A stretch of 17,367 nucleotides of DNA from Bacillota bacterium (GCA_021779235.1 JAJYBA010000014.1:1-17367); one strand, 5' to 3'. Shown: positions 1 through 6,696, counted from the stretch's first letter. A program made the numbers and translations. The notes: generated from the letters alone by a model not told the origin.

Positions 1-75
1 GCAATTTCAGGAGCAACATTAAAGGTTAGTGAGTTCTTCCAATTAGCTGAAGAAGCATTAAATAAAGCAAAATAG
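1..75 (+). CDS. C-terminal end of an FMN-binding domain protein (partial, 5' end outside window)
   Basis: The window opens inside a reading frame of 24 codons that ends at TAG 73-75. The residues begin A-I-S-G-A-T and continue as an amphipathic helix ending L-A-E-E-A-L-N-K-A-K. The S-G-A-T motif near the C-terminus is the hallmark of FMN-binding domains of the RnfG/NqrC type, where FMN is carried at the threonine; that role is family knowledge. These proteins act in membrane-linked electron transfer or as small flavoproteins. Only the tail is visible, so full length, signal peptide and neighbours upstream cannot be judged. Any other protein that happens to end in SGAT plus a helix is the alternative. 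Confidence 0.6.
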   Translation, partial: AISGATLKVSEFFQLAEEALNKAK

Positions 76-204
76 TTTTAAAGATAAAAGGAAAGTAGTA
101 TTGGCATATACGCCTGTACTATTTTAAGAGTGTACATTTGTACAAATCTAGGTGGTACCAAAGAAATTACCCTTCGTCCTATAGTGTTAGGACGAAGGGT
201 TTTT
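76..204 (+). promoter_or_regulatory. Short T-box-like leader (orphan tRNA-sensing riboswitch remnant)
   Basis: A run AGGTGGTACC at 150-159 matches the strongly conserved antiterminator core of T-box leaders. It is followed 10 nt later by a perfect 11-bp terminator stem (170-180 with 189-199) and T residues. T-box leaders bind uncharged tRNA and control aminoacyl-tRNA synthetase, amino-acid biosynthesis or transport genes. Upstream, at about 91-123, a small hairpin (arms TAGTA and TACTA, inner GGC/GCC) sits where Stem I would be, and a second small stem (TGTAC/GTACA) lies at 131-145. The whole leader is only about 130 nt, so a full-length Stem I with specifier loop is not present. No intact gene follows for 500 nt. 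Confidence 0.6.
169..204 (+). terminator. Rho-independent terminator of the T-box-like leader
   Basis: Perfect 11-bp stem CCCTTCGTCCT (170-180) with AGGACGAAGGG (189-199), 8-nt loop, an extra A-T pair at 169/200, then T200-T204. Its position directly 3' of the GGTGGTACC core is the normal T-box arrangement, where antiterminator and terminator are alternative folds. It would also stop transcription from the FMN-binding gene. Confidence 0.8.
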
Positions 205-297
205 ATATTAGTTCATTATTAGTTATTTACCAATAAAAGTAGCCATTCCATTATCTCCGCTATAAGGGGGTGTTCCTTCAACTTAATTTATTAATGA
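205..297. other. Intergenic stretch with no supported gene
   Basis: AT-rich sequence between the T-box-like terminator and the possible gene remnant. I see no start codon with a ribosome binding site and no hairpin of note. Confidence 0.4.
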
Positions 298-462
298 GTA
301 TTCTTACAGAAATATATTTCCCTAAAATTATTAAATATATTAAGAGAAGTATATGAAAATTCTTTAATAAAACTGCCTTATAGCATAGGGGAATAGATTA
401 AGAGCTAGATGATGAAAAAATATGTAGCAGAACATAAGGCAAGATTGTTTAAAAAAATATAA
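298..462 (+). pseudogene. Possible decayed remnant of the gene once controlled by the T-box
   Basis: One frame runs from 298 to TAA 460-462 (54 codons) interrupted only by two TAG codons, at 388-390 and 400-402. It reads like ordinary protein, with helical stretches such as L-N-I-L-R-E-V-Y-E-N-S and K-K-Y-V-A-E-H-K-A-R-L-F-K-K-I. Its final stop lies inside the stem of a very strong terminator, as at the end of a real gene. There is no recognisable family and no intact start. It lies exactly where the gene served by the upstream T-box-like leader should be. Chance is a real alternative in AT-rich DNA, so this is only a weak call. Confidence 0.22.
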
Positions 463-499
463 CGGATAGACATTTATTGCCTATCCGTTATATTTTTTT
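451..499. terminator. Strong bidirectional terminator hairpin
   Basis: The arms 451-469 and 481-499 are perfectly complementary over 19 bp: an A7 run plus ATATAACGGATAG against CTATCCGTTATAT plus T6. The loop is 11 nt (470-480). The A-run on one side and T-run on the other allow termination in both directions. It isolates the T-box region from the DUF1848 gene downstream. Confidence 0.85.
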
Positions 500-543
500 A
501 TAGAATATGTTAAAATTGAAAAGAATGTTAATTAATTTTATAA

Positions 544-571
544 TTGTGGATAAAAATATCATTAGTATAAT
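544..571 (+). promoter_or_regulatory. Putative sigma-A promoter for the DUF1848 gene
   Basis: A perfect -10 box TATAAT at 566-571 is preceded, after a 16-nt spacer, by TTGTGG at 544-549 (3 of 6 matches to TTGACA). It lies about 150 nt upstream of the DUF1848 start and just after the strong terminator at 451-499, so it would drive the DUF1848-EFR1 unit with a fairly long leader. Confidence 0.4.
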
Positions 572-711
572 TGCATTATGAAATATAGTAATTAGAGCAG
601 ACATCTGTTTAATAGGATATACAGGTGGACTAAACAGAAGAAGTGGCTTTTAGAACATGAGAAATCATACTAATGTATAAATAACGTGGAAATAAAACAA
701 ATAAAAATAGT

Positions 712-716
712 AGGTG
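712..716 (+). promoter_or_regulatory. Ribosome binding site that sets the DUF1848 start
   Basis: AGGTG at 712-716 lies 5 nt before ATG 722. It decides against the in-frame GTG at 686, which lacks such a site. Confidence 0.6.
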
Positions 717-721
717 AAAAT

Positions 722-1672
722 ATGATATTAAGTGTAAGCAGAAGAACAGATATCCCTTCCTTTTATAGTGAATGGTTTATAAATAGGGTTCAGCAGGGAT
801 ATGTATATGTGCCTAATCCATTTAATAGAAAACAAGTAAGCAAAATTGTTATTAATCCTGAAGTTATAGATTGTATTGTGTTCTGGTCTAAAGATCCGAA
901 GCCTATGCTAGAAAAGCTTGATAAGATTAAAGATTACGAGTATTACTTTCAGTTTACTCTGAATGCTTATGATGAGGATGTTGAAGTAAATACTAGAAAG
1001 AAGAGAGAGATTATTAATACCTTTAGAGAACTATCTAGCAAAATTGGTAGCAAAAAGGTTATTTGGAGATATGACCCCATTTTATTAAATGATTACTATA
1101 ATAAAAATTATCACTATTATTGGTTCGAAAGACTATGCAGGGAACTTCAGGGGTATACAACGAAGTGCATAATAAGCTTTTTAGATTTGTATGGTAAAAC
1201 TGAAATGAATACTAGTGGATTAAAATTATTAGAAATAACTAATGAAGATATGTATGAAATTTCAGAGAGGCTAGTAGCTATAGGGAAAGACTATAATATT
1301 TCTATCGAAGCTTGTTCTGAAAGCGTAGATTTGTTAGCGGTAGGAGTTAAAAAAAGCAAATGCATAGATGAAGAACTGATACAAGAAATTATAGGAAGAA
1401 AAATAAATTTCGTTAAAGACGATACTCAAAGGATAGATTGTGACTGCATTAAAAGCATTGATATAGGTCAATATAACACCTGTATGCATAATTGCTTGTA
1501 CTGCTATGCCAATTTTAATGTAAGAAATGTAAAAGAGAACAATCTTTGTCATGATGTTAAATCTCCAATGCTTATAGGTAATTTAAAAGGAGATGAAAAG
1601 GTTACTGAAAGAGAAATGAAAAGCTTAAAAATTTCTAAGGAAGTTGCTGAGCAGCAGAAGATTATATTTTAA
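722..1672 (+). CDS. DUF1848 family protein with C-terminal radical-SAM-like Cys cluster
   Basis: The 316-residue product begins M-I-L-S-V-S-R-R-T-D-I-P, the typical opening of DUF1848 proteins, and has their usual length (about 300). The ATG at 722 is chosen because of the AGGTG site before it and the fit to the family; a GTG at 686 would add 12 unconserved residues. The body is a mixed alpha/beta protein with conserved-looking segments such as V-F-W-S-K-D-P and V-I-W-R-Y-D-P. Near the C-terminus it has C240-D-C242 and then C254-x3-C258-x2-C261-Y-A-N, the CX3CX2C spacing that binds the [4Fe-4S] cluster in radical SAM enzymes. The Pfam description of DUF1848 notes this resemblance; function is unknown. 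It has no signal peptide, so it is cytoplasmic. A gene for a flavodoxin/ferredoxin protein follows 92 nt downstream on the same strand and could be an electron donor (inference). Confidence 0.88.
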   Translation: MILSVSRRTDIPSFYSEWFINRVQQGYVYVPNPFNRKQVSKIVINPEVIDCIVFWSKDPKPMLEKLDKIKDYEYYFQFTLNAYDEDVEVNTRKKREIINTFRELSSKIGSKKVIWRYDPILLNDYYNKNYHYYWFERLCRELQGYTTKCIISFLDLYGKTEMNTSGLKLLEITNEDMYEISERLVAIGKDYNISIEACSESVDLLAVGVKKSKCIDEELIQEIIGRKINFVKDDTQRIDCDCIKSIDIGQYNTCMHNCLYCYANFNVRNVKENNLCHDVKSPMLIGNLKGDEKVTEREMKSLKISKEVAEQQKIIF

Positions 1673-1751
1673 CTGTTAATTTTCAAGTCTGAGAATCAAG
1701 GGTTATTGCAAATTATGATGTCTACTAACAAAAAGAACATGATATGCGAAT

Positions 1752-1758
1752 AGGAGAG
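1752..1758 (+). promoter_or_regulatory. Ribosome binding site that sets the EFR1-type start
   Basis: AGGAGAG at 1752-1758 ends 6 nt before ATG 1765. It falls after the upstream in-frame ATG at 1744, so the protein most likely starts at 1765. Confidence 0.7.
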
Positions 1759-1764
1759 ATATTT

Positions 1765-2532
1765 ATGAATATAAAGATATTTTATTTTACATCAACAGGA
1801 AATTCGTTATATGTAGCTAAAAAAATAAAAGCGAGCCTTGGCGGTGGAGAAATTATATCTATGGCTAAGGCTCTAAAGGCAGCGAATTTTAATGGAGAAG
1901 CAGAGGGGATAGTTCTCATATATCCAATTCATTGTGGATCTTTACCAATAGTTGCAGAAAAATTTATTTCTAAGTTAAGTATAAGTAAGGATGTCTATAT
2001 AGCAGCAGTAGGTGTTACAGGTGGGGGGGGAGCAAAGGAGAGCTTTTCTCATATTAATCAGTTATTAAAAGGCAAGGGTGAAATATCTAATTATGTATGC
2101 ATAAAATATATTTCAAATTATATAAGAGCTGGTAAAAATCCAACAGAGGAGAGAGCTCTGAAGGCCATAAATGAAAATGAAGATTTACTAAATAAATTTA
2201 TAGAAAGTATTAAGAAAAGAGAAGTTAAGAAGATAAGTGGTAATAGTGGGCTAGTAGGCAGAATTTTTTATAACACCTGGAAGAATTATTATAAAAATAA
2301 GGATAAAGCTTTTAATGTAAGTGGATTGTGTACAGGGTGTAAATTGTGTGAGAACATATGCCCAGCAGATGATATTGAAATGGTTGAAGGTAAGCCAAGG
2401 TGGTTAGGAAAATGTACAGACTGTATGGCATGTGTAAACATTTGTCCTAAAAAGGCAATAAATATTGGTAATAAGACTTTAAAAAAGAATAGGTATAAGA
2501 ATCCTTTTATAAATGTGGATGAGCTACTATAG
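1765..2532 (+). CDS. EFR1-type flavodoxin/ferredoxin electron-transfer protein
   Basis: The 255-residue product combines a flavodoxin-like N-terminal domain with a C-terminal bacterial ferredoxin domain. The N-terminus M-N-I-K-I-F-Y-F-T-S-T-G-N-S holds the FMN phosphate-binding loop (S-T-G-N-S, residues 10-14). The C-terminal part carries two full CxxCxxCxxxCP motifs (Cys 189/192/195/199 and 217/220/223/227) for two [4Fe-4S] clusters. This order matches the clostridial EFR1 ferredoxin family, presumed cytoplasmic electron carriers with unknown partners. The start at ATG 1765 is fixed by the AGGAGAG site. A run of eight G (2023-2030) encodes part of T-G-G-G-G in the flavodoxin domain and is unusual in such AT-rich DNA. 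The gene lies between the DUF1848 gene and a truncated TatD gene, all on one strand. Confidence 0.88.
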   Translation: MNIKIFYFTSTGNSLYVAKKIKASLGGGEIISMAKALKAANFNGEAEGIVLIYPIHCGSLPIVAEKFISKLSISKDVYIAAVGVTGGGGAKESFSHINQLLKGKGEISNYVCIKYISNYIRAGKNPTEERALKAINENEDLLNKFIESIKKREVKKISGNSGLVGRIFYNTWKNYYKNKDKAFNVSGLCTGCKLCENICPADDIEMVEGKPRWLGKCTDCMACVNICPKKAINIGNKTLKKNRYKNPFINVDELL

Positions 2533-3102
2533 TTTTATAAATTAAGGGGAGAGCTTGAAGATTTAATTCCTTATATTGAAGAAAGTGAATTGGTTGGTGA
2601 AATAGGCTTAGATTTCTTTTGGATAGAGGATAAAAGCACTTATGAGGCACAAAGAAGGATTTTCAGTTTTATATTAGAGGAGAGTATTAAAAGAAACAAG
2701 GTTATATCTATTCATACAAAAGGGGCAGAGGAAGAAATATATAATATTCTTAAGGGTCATAGTTATAGTAAAGTAATAATTCATTGGTATAGTGGTGATA
2801 TTAAAACCTTAGATAAATTTATAGAGCTGGGCTGCTATTTTACTGTAAGTGTTGATGTAGGCCACTCCAAATTAACAGAAGAAATATTAGCTAGGATTCC
2901 AATAAATAGATTACTTGTGGAAACGGACGGGCCAACAGCTTTAGAATGGGTAAATGGTGATTATGGATATCCAAGAGTAATAATTGATGTTATAAAAAAT
3001 GTCTCAGAGATAAAAGCTCTTTCTCCTGATAGATTATTAAAAATTATAGAAGAGAATTTCTTTGAATTAACTGGAATTAAAATTAGGTATTATAAGGGTT
3101 AA
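2533..3102 (+). pseudogene. 5'-truncated TatD-family metal-dependent hydrolase (gene remnant)
   Basis: Immediately after the EFR1 TAG, and in the same frame, the sequence is open to TAA 3100-3102. Only a TTG at 2590 is available as a start, and it has no ribosome binding site. The translation contains G-E-I-G-L-D, S-I-H-T-K-G, I-I-H-W-Y-S-G and V-E-T-D-G-P, the metal-binding Glu, two His and Asp of the TatD amidohydrolase fold. The first 60-70 residues of the family, including the H-x-H that binds the first metals, are missing, so the product should be inactive even if made. A normal TatD protein has about 240-260 residues; at most 189 codons remain here. The H-W-Y-S-G and E-W-V-N-G-D-Y-G-Y-P segments suggest the subtype that includes QatD rather than housekeeping YabD/TatD (moderate certainty). 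The abrupt junction suggests a deletion fused it to the EFR1 gene end. Confidence 0.72.
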
Positions 3103-3210
3103 TTGTATTAATAATTAAAAAGTTTCTTATTTGCTAATAATATGGGGGATCTAAACAAAATGCAAGGATATATAGTATTATTTAAAATAAGGCGTTACCA
3201 TAAAATGCAT

Positions 3211-3245
3211 AAAGCCAATGATTATTTAAAATAATCATTGGCTTT
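3211..3245. terminator. Convergent terminator between the TatD remnant and the oad operon
   Basis: A perfect 14-bp inverted repeat, AAAGCCAATGATTA (3211-3224) and TAATCATTGGCTTT (3232-3245), with a 7-nt loop. It lies between two converging transcription units. The T-tracts are short on both sides, so efficiency is uncertain. A second AT-only hairpin (ATTCATAT 3250-3257 with ATATGAAT 3263-3270) lies between it and the end of the oadB gene. Confidence 0.6.
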
Positions 3246-3320
3246 ACTGATTCATATTCAAGATATGAATTTACTAGTAGTCTCCTTTTGAGGTTATGAA
3301 CCCCGTTATAGAGGTTAACA

Positions 3321-4472
3321 TTATTTCCCGAAAAGAGTTAAAAGCACGCCTGCCGCAACTGCTGAACCAATAACGCCTGCTACATTGGGACCCATTGCAT
3401 GCATTAAAAGGAAGTTGGAAGGATTTGCTTTTCTACCTTCAACTTGTGAAACTCTTGCCGCCATAGGCACCGCTGAAACACCAGCTGAACCTATAAGTGG
3501 ATTGATTTTTCCGCCAGATAAGAAACACATAATTTTTCCAAATAGTACACCGCCTACTGTACTCAAACAAAAAGCAAATAGTCCTAGACCTATAATTTTT
3601 AATGTTTCTGGTCTAAGGAAAGTTTCTGATGCAGCAGTAGCACCCACTGTAGTCCCTAGGAAAATGGTAACTACATTAATAAGTCCATTTTGTGCTGTGT
3701 TTGAAAGTCTTTCAACAACCCCAGACTCTCTAAAAAGGTTACCTAACATCAACATTCCTATAAGAGGAGCAACTGATGGAAGTAATAAGATTGTAAATAT
3801 GCTTACAACTACAGGAAATACTATTCTCTCTAGTTTTGATACTTCCCTTAATTGTTCCATTTTAATTTCTCTTTCCTTTTTAGTTGTAAGTAGTTTCATA
3901 ATTGGTGGTTGTATAAGTGGTATAAGAGCCATATAGGAATATGCAGCAATAGCTATTGCTGGCAATAAATGTGGAGCAAGTCGTGTAGTTAGGTATATCG
4001 CTGTAGGACCGTCTGCTCCTCCAATGATACCTATTGAAGCTGCTTCAGCAGGTGAGAATCCTAGAATAACTGCAACCACAAAGGCAAGGGCTACACCCAG
4101 CTGAGCTGCAGCACCTAATAATAAACTTGAAGGTCTTGCAATAAGCGGACCAAAGTCTGTCATGGCACCGATTCCTAAGAAAATTAAGGATGGATAAATT
4201 CCGAGTTTTACACCCATATATAGATAATAAAGTAACCCACCTGGCTCCGTAGAGTTTTTAGCTGGCCCAGACATTAGTCCAGCTAGTGGTAAGTTAGACA
4301 AAAGAACACCAAAAGCTATGGGTAAAAGCAAGAGAGGTTCAAAGTCCTTTTTAATTGCTAAATACATAAGTACACAGGCAATACCAATCATTATACATTG
4401 CTGCCAGGTTATTGCTGCAAAACCGGATTCACTTAATATTTTTTTTATTATATCTATAAACGAAAAAGACAT
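3321..4472 (-). CDS. oadB: Na+-translocating decarboxylase beta subunit (Na+ channel)
   Basis: The 383-residue hydrophobic protein is of the family's usual size (about 380-430) and is the membrane subunit that decarboxylates carboxybiotin and exports Na+. It carries S-I-G-I-I-G-G-A-D-G-P-T-A-I-Y at about residues 146-160; Asp154 corresponds to the Na+-binding Asp203 known from Klebsiella OadB. A second conserved stretch, I-N-P-L-I-G-S-A-G-V-S-A-V-P (about 323-336), and G-P-N-V-A-G-V-I-G-S-A (about 361-371) match the C-terminal ion-binding half. Many membrane segments are evident. The start follows a strong AAGGAGGA site 8 nt away. It is the last gene of the four-gene operon, 17 nt after the biotin carrier gene. 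Methylmalonyl- and glutaconyl-CoA decarboxylases use nearly the same subunit; the neighbouring OadA-type gene favours oxaloacetate as substrate. Confidence 0.93.
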   Translation of the reverse strand: MSFSFIDIIKKILSESGFAAITWQQCIMIGIACVLMYLAIKKDFEPLLLLPIAFGVLLSNLPLAGLMSGPAKNSTEPGGLLYYLYMGVKLGIYPSLIFLGIGAMTDFGPLIARPSSLLLGAAAQLGVALAFVVAVILGFSPAEAASIGIIGGADGPTAIYLTTRLAPHLLPAIAIAAYSYMALIPLIQPPIMKLLTTKKEREIKMEQLREVSKLERIVFPVVVSIFTILLLPSVAPLIGMLMLGNLFRESGVVERLSNTAQNGLINVVTIFLGTTVGATAASETFLRPETLKIIGLGLFAFCLSTVGGVLFGKIMCFLSGGKINPLIGSAGVSAVPMAARVSQVEGRKANPSNFLLMHAMGPNVAGVIGSAVAAGVLLTLFGK

Positions 4473-4489
4473 TAATATATTCCTCCTTA

Positions 4490-4879
4490 CTATTGAATCA
4501 CAGCAAGAACGTCATTTGTAGCAACTAACGTACCTTTAGTAACCATTATTTTTGCCACGATACCATCTTTATCTGCCGTAATCTCATTTTCCATTTTCAT
4601 AGCCTCAAGTATAAGGAGTGTATCTCCGCTTTTCACTGCATCTCCTTCACTTACATTTATTGATATAATTGTACCAGGCATAGGAGATTTTATAGCTTCT
4701 CCAGCTACATTTGCCAAAGCTATAGCCTGTGGTTGTACAACTTGCTGTGACACTGATTTAACTGGTGTTACCGCTTGCACTAACCCTGTTGCAACTTCTG
4801 TAGTACCTACTATAGTAGCTTGACCTTGTTCAACTTCAACCTCGTAATGTTTATTATTAATAGTAACAATATATTTCAT
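4490..4879 (-). CDS. Biotin carboxyl carrier protein of the Na+-pumping decarboxylase
   Basis: The 129-residue protein ends in a complete biotinyl domain (about residues 63-129) with S-P-M-P-G (65-69) and E-A-M-K-M-E-N (92-98); Lys95 is the biotinylation site. Residues 1-20 form a short beta-rich N-terminal part (M-K-Y-I-V-T-I-N-N-K-H-Y-E-V-E-V-E), and residues 25-60 are a Val/Gln/Thr/Ala-rich flexible linker instead of the Pro/Ala-rich linker often seen. It shuttles CO2 from the carboxyltransferase to the beta subunit. In Klebsiella OadA this domain is fused to the carboxyltransferase; here it is a separate gene, as in methylmalonyl-CoA decarboxylase gamma subunits. The start has AGGGAGGT about 10 nt upstream. 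It lies 32 nt after the small membrane subunit gene. Confidence 0.92.
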   Translation of the reverse strand: MKYIVTINNKHYEVEVEQGQATIVGTTEVATGLVQAVTPVKSVSQQVVQPQAIALANVAGEAIKSPMPGTIISINVSEGDAVKSGDTLLILEAMKMENEITADKDGIVAKIMVTKGTLVATNDVLAVIQ

Positions 4880-4911
4880 TTAAGATTTAACCTCCCTATC
4901 AAATAAAATTA

Positions 4912-5244
4912 TTAATCAAGTAACTTTATGGATTGAAATTGAAGCTCAGATAAAGATACTTTCAATTCATCACTTACAATAGCCATAATCATTGCTGCAG
5001 TTCTTTCATCCACACCTATAAGATCTAATTGACCAGTTGACACTTCTGGCGCATTTTGAACATAGTTTGATTTACAATCACTACTATTCTGAGTTAATGC
5101 TTTGCTTGATGGCTCATCTTTCTTTTTATCAAATAAATTAAAAATTATAGACTGAACTTTCACAAGAAAGCTTAGTACAACAAGAACAATGAATACTATT
5201 CCCATAACTAATAATGCTACAAGCAAGCTATCTAATACTGACAT
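4912..5244 (-). CDS. Small membrane subunit of the decarboxylase (OadG/gamma-delta type)
   Basis: The 110-residue protein has one N-terminal membrane helix (about residues 6-29, L-L-V-A-L-L-V-M-G-I-V-F-I-V-L-V-V-L-S-F), a basic stretch (D-K-K-K, about 39-42) and a polar linker. A C-terminal helical part (about 76-110: D-E-R-T-A-A-M-I-M-A-I-V-S-D-E-L) fits the OadG family. In known pumps this subunit assembles the carboxyltransferase with the beta subunit, and in Klebsiella it binds Zn2+; no His-rich Zn tail is evident here. A strong AAAGGAGGG site precedes the ATG, and the gene starts 12 nt after the carboxyltransferase gene. Small OadG-like proteins vary greatly, so size, topology and position carry much of the call. 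Confidence 0.85.
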   Translation of the reverse strand: MSVLDSLLVALLVMGIVFIVLVVLSFLVKVQSIIFNLFDKKKDEPSSKALTQNSSDCKSNYVQNAPEVSTGQLDLIGVDERTAAMIMAIVSDELKVSLSELQFQSIKLLD

Positions 5245-5256
5245 AAAAACCCTCCT

Positions 5257-6633
5257 TTACGCTTTTACAATGGTATAACTGACTTTGATTACCTTCTTTT
5301 CTTCTTTTTTGATAAAAAACTTTTCTGCAACTTGTGGGAAGAGGATATATGAAAGCACATCTTCATCACTCTTAACCATATTCTTAATTTCACTCTTTAC
5401 CTTTTCAAATTCAGGGGGCAAGGTATCTGCAAATCTGCTTGAAATTATTTTTTCATCGCCTAGAACTTTTTTGCTAAGTTCACGGTCAATTTCACCTGGT
5501 GCGTTACCATATTCGCCCCTTACATATGACATGACTTCCTTTGATACACGCTTATACCTTTCACCTAGTAATACATTAGTGGTAGCTTGAACACCAACCA
5601 TTTGACTCATAGGTGTTACAAGTGGCGGATAACCCAAATCTTTTCTAACCTTTGGTGTTTCTGCTAGAACTTCCTCAAGTCTATCAAGGGCATTTTGTTG
5701 TTTTAGTTGTGAAATAAGATTTGAAAGCATTCCTCCAGGTAATTGATAAACAAGTGCATCAGTTTCTGTTCCAAGTACATATGGATCAAGTACTCCGTTT
5801 TCAATAAATTTTGCCTTTACAGGTCTAAAAAAGTCATTTACATCTTTCAATATATTCTCTGTGATACCGCTTTCATATCCCATTTGCTTTAACGCATAAT
5901 ACATAGTTTCCGTAGCTGGTTGTGAAGTTCCACCAGAAAACGAAGAAATGGCAGTATCAATTCCATCGCAACCAGCTTCTATTGCCTTAAGGTAGGTAAT
6001 AGGTCCAAGACCTGTGGTGGAATGAGTATGAAGAAATATTGGTAACTTTACTGTTTCTTTTAAAGCTTTTATAAGGTCGTAGGCTTCTTGTGGCCCCATA
6101 ATACCTGCCATATCCTTAATGCAAATTGAATTAACACCCATTTGCTCAAGTTCTTTACCAAGTTCAACATACTTATTTATATTATGAATTGGGCTTGTAG
6201 TGTACACAATGCAACCTTGGGCATGACCACCGCATTTTAAGGTTTCATCTACAGCCACTTCAATATTTCTAAGATCGTTTAGAGCATCAAATATTCTTAT
6301 TATATCAATTCCATTATTAATAGAAAGTTTAACAAATTTCCTTACAACATCATCAGAGTAATGCTTGTAACCTAATAAATTTTGACCTCTAAGTAACATT
6401 TGAAGCTTTGTTTTTTTTACTTTTGATTTAATTTTCCTAAGTCTTTCCCAAGGGTCTTCATTTAGGAAACGAAGACAAGAATCGAAGGTGGCGCCTCCCC
6501 AGCATTCAATAGAATAATATCCTGCATTATCCATTTTTTCAAGTATAGGTTCAAAATCATTATACTGCATCCTCGTTGCAATAAGAGATTGTTGACCATC
6601 TCTTAGTACGGTTTCCGTAAAATTTATTTTCAT
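5257..6633 (-). CDS. oadA: Oxaloacetate decarboxylase carboxyltransferase subunit (OadA/5S type, no biotin domain)
   Basis: The 458-residue enzyme has an HMGL-like TIM barrel (about 1-270) followed by the conserved carboxylase domain (about 290-440), as in OadA and transcarboxylase 5S. Visible motifs are E-T-V-L-R-D-G-Q-Q-S (7-16, metal-binding Asp12), I-R-I-F-D-A-L-N-D (112-120), C-I-K-D-M-A-G (171-177, Lys173 expected carbamylated), H-T-H (202-204, metal ligands) and S-G-G-T-S-Q-P-A-T-E-T-M (233-244). It transfers the C4 carboxyl of oxaloacetate to biotin, giving pyruvate. The sequence stops after the carboxylase domain; the biotinyl domain is encoded two genes downstream. It is first in its operon, with AAAGGAG 10 nt before the ATG and a putative promoter upstream. 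Pyruvate carboxylase subunit B is the main annotation alternative; the adjoining oadB and oadG genes decide. Confidence 0.93.
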   Translation of the reverse strand: MKINFTETVLRDGQQSLIATRMQYNDFEPILEKMDNAGYYSIECWGGATFDSCLRFLNEDPWERLRKIKSKVKKTKLQMLLRGQNLLGYKHYSDDVVRKFVKLSINNGIDIIRIFDALNDLRNIEVAVDETLKCGGHAQGCIVYTTSPIHNINKYVELGKELEQMGVNSICIKDMAGIMGPQEAYDLIKALKETVKLPIFLHTHSTTGLGPITYLKAIEAGCDGIDTAISSFSGGTSQPATETMYYALKQMGYESGITENILKDVNDFFRPVKAKFIENGVLDPYVLGTETDALVYQLPGGMLSNLISQLKQQNALDRLEEVLAETPKVRKDLGYPPLVTPMSQMVGVQATTNVLLGERYKRVSKEVMSYVRGEYGNAPGEIDRELSKKVLGDEKIISSRFADTLPPEFEKVKSEIKNMVKSDEDVLSYILFPQVAEKFFIKKEEKKVIKVSYTIVKA

Positions 6634-6696
6634 TATTTTCCAACTCCTTTAGCTAATTGCAGTGTATGTTTATTATTTCACATTTTAAGTGTATAC

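Noticed and set aside
686..721. GTG at 686 as the start of the DUF1848 protein
   Set aside because: There is no Shine-Dalgarno sequence before it, and the extra 12 residues are foreign to the family. ATG 722 has AGGTG at the right distance and begins with the family's typical residues.
2533..3102. Part of a Qat-type (QatABCD) anti-phage defence system because of QatD-like motifs
   Set aside because: No QatA, QatB or QatC gene is present on either side, and the TatD-like gene lacks its N-terminal metal site. The similarity only places the fragment in a TatD subtype.
3385..3936. A 183-codon plus-strand open frame inside the oadB gene
   Set aside because: It lies wholly antisense to a clear oadB gene, has no ribosome binding site and no recognisable motif. 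The same holds for the other antisense frames inside oadA, the NhaC gene, livJ and the liv permease and ATPase genes.
5257..6633. Pyruvate carboxylase subunit B or homocitrate synthase-like enzyme
   Set aside because: The HMGL barrel is shared, but the carboxylase domain and the adjoining oadG, biotin carrier and oadB genes define a Na+-pumping decarboxylase.
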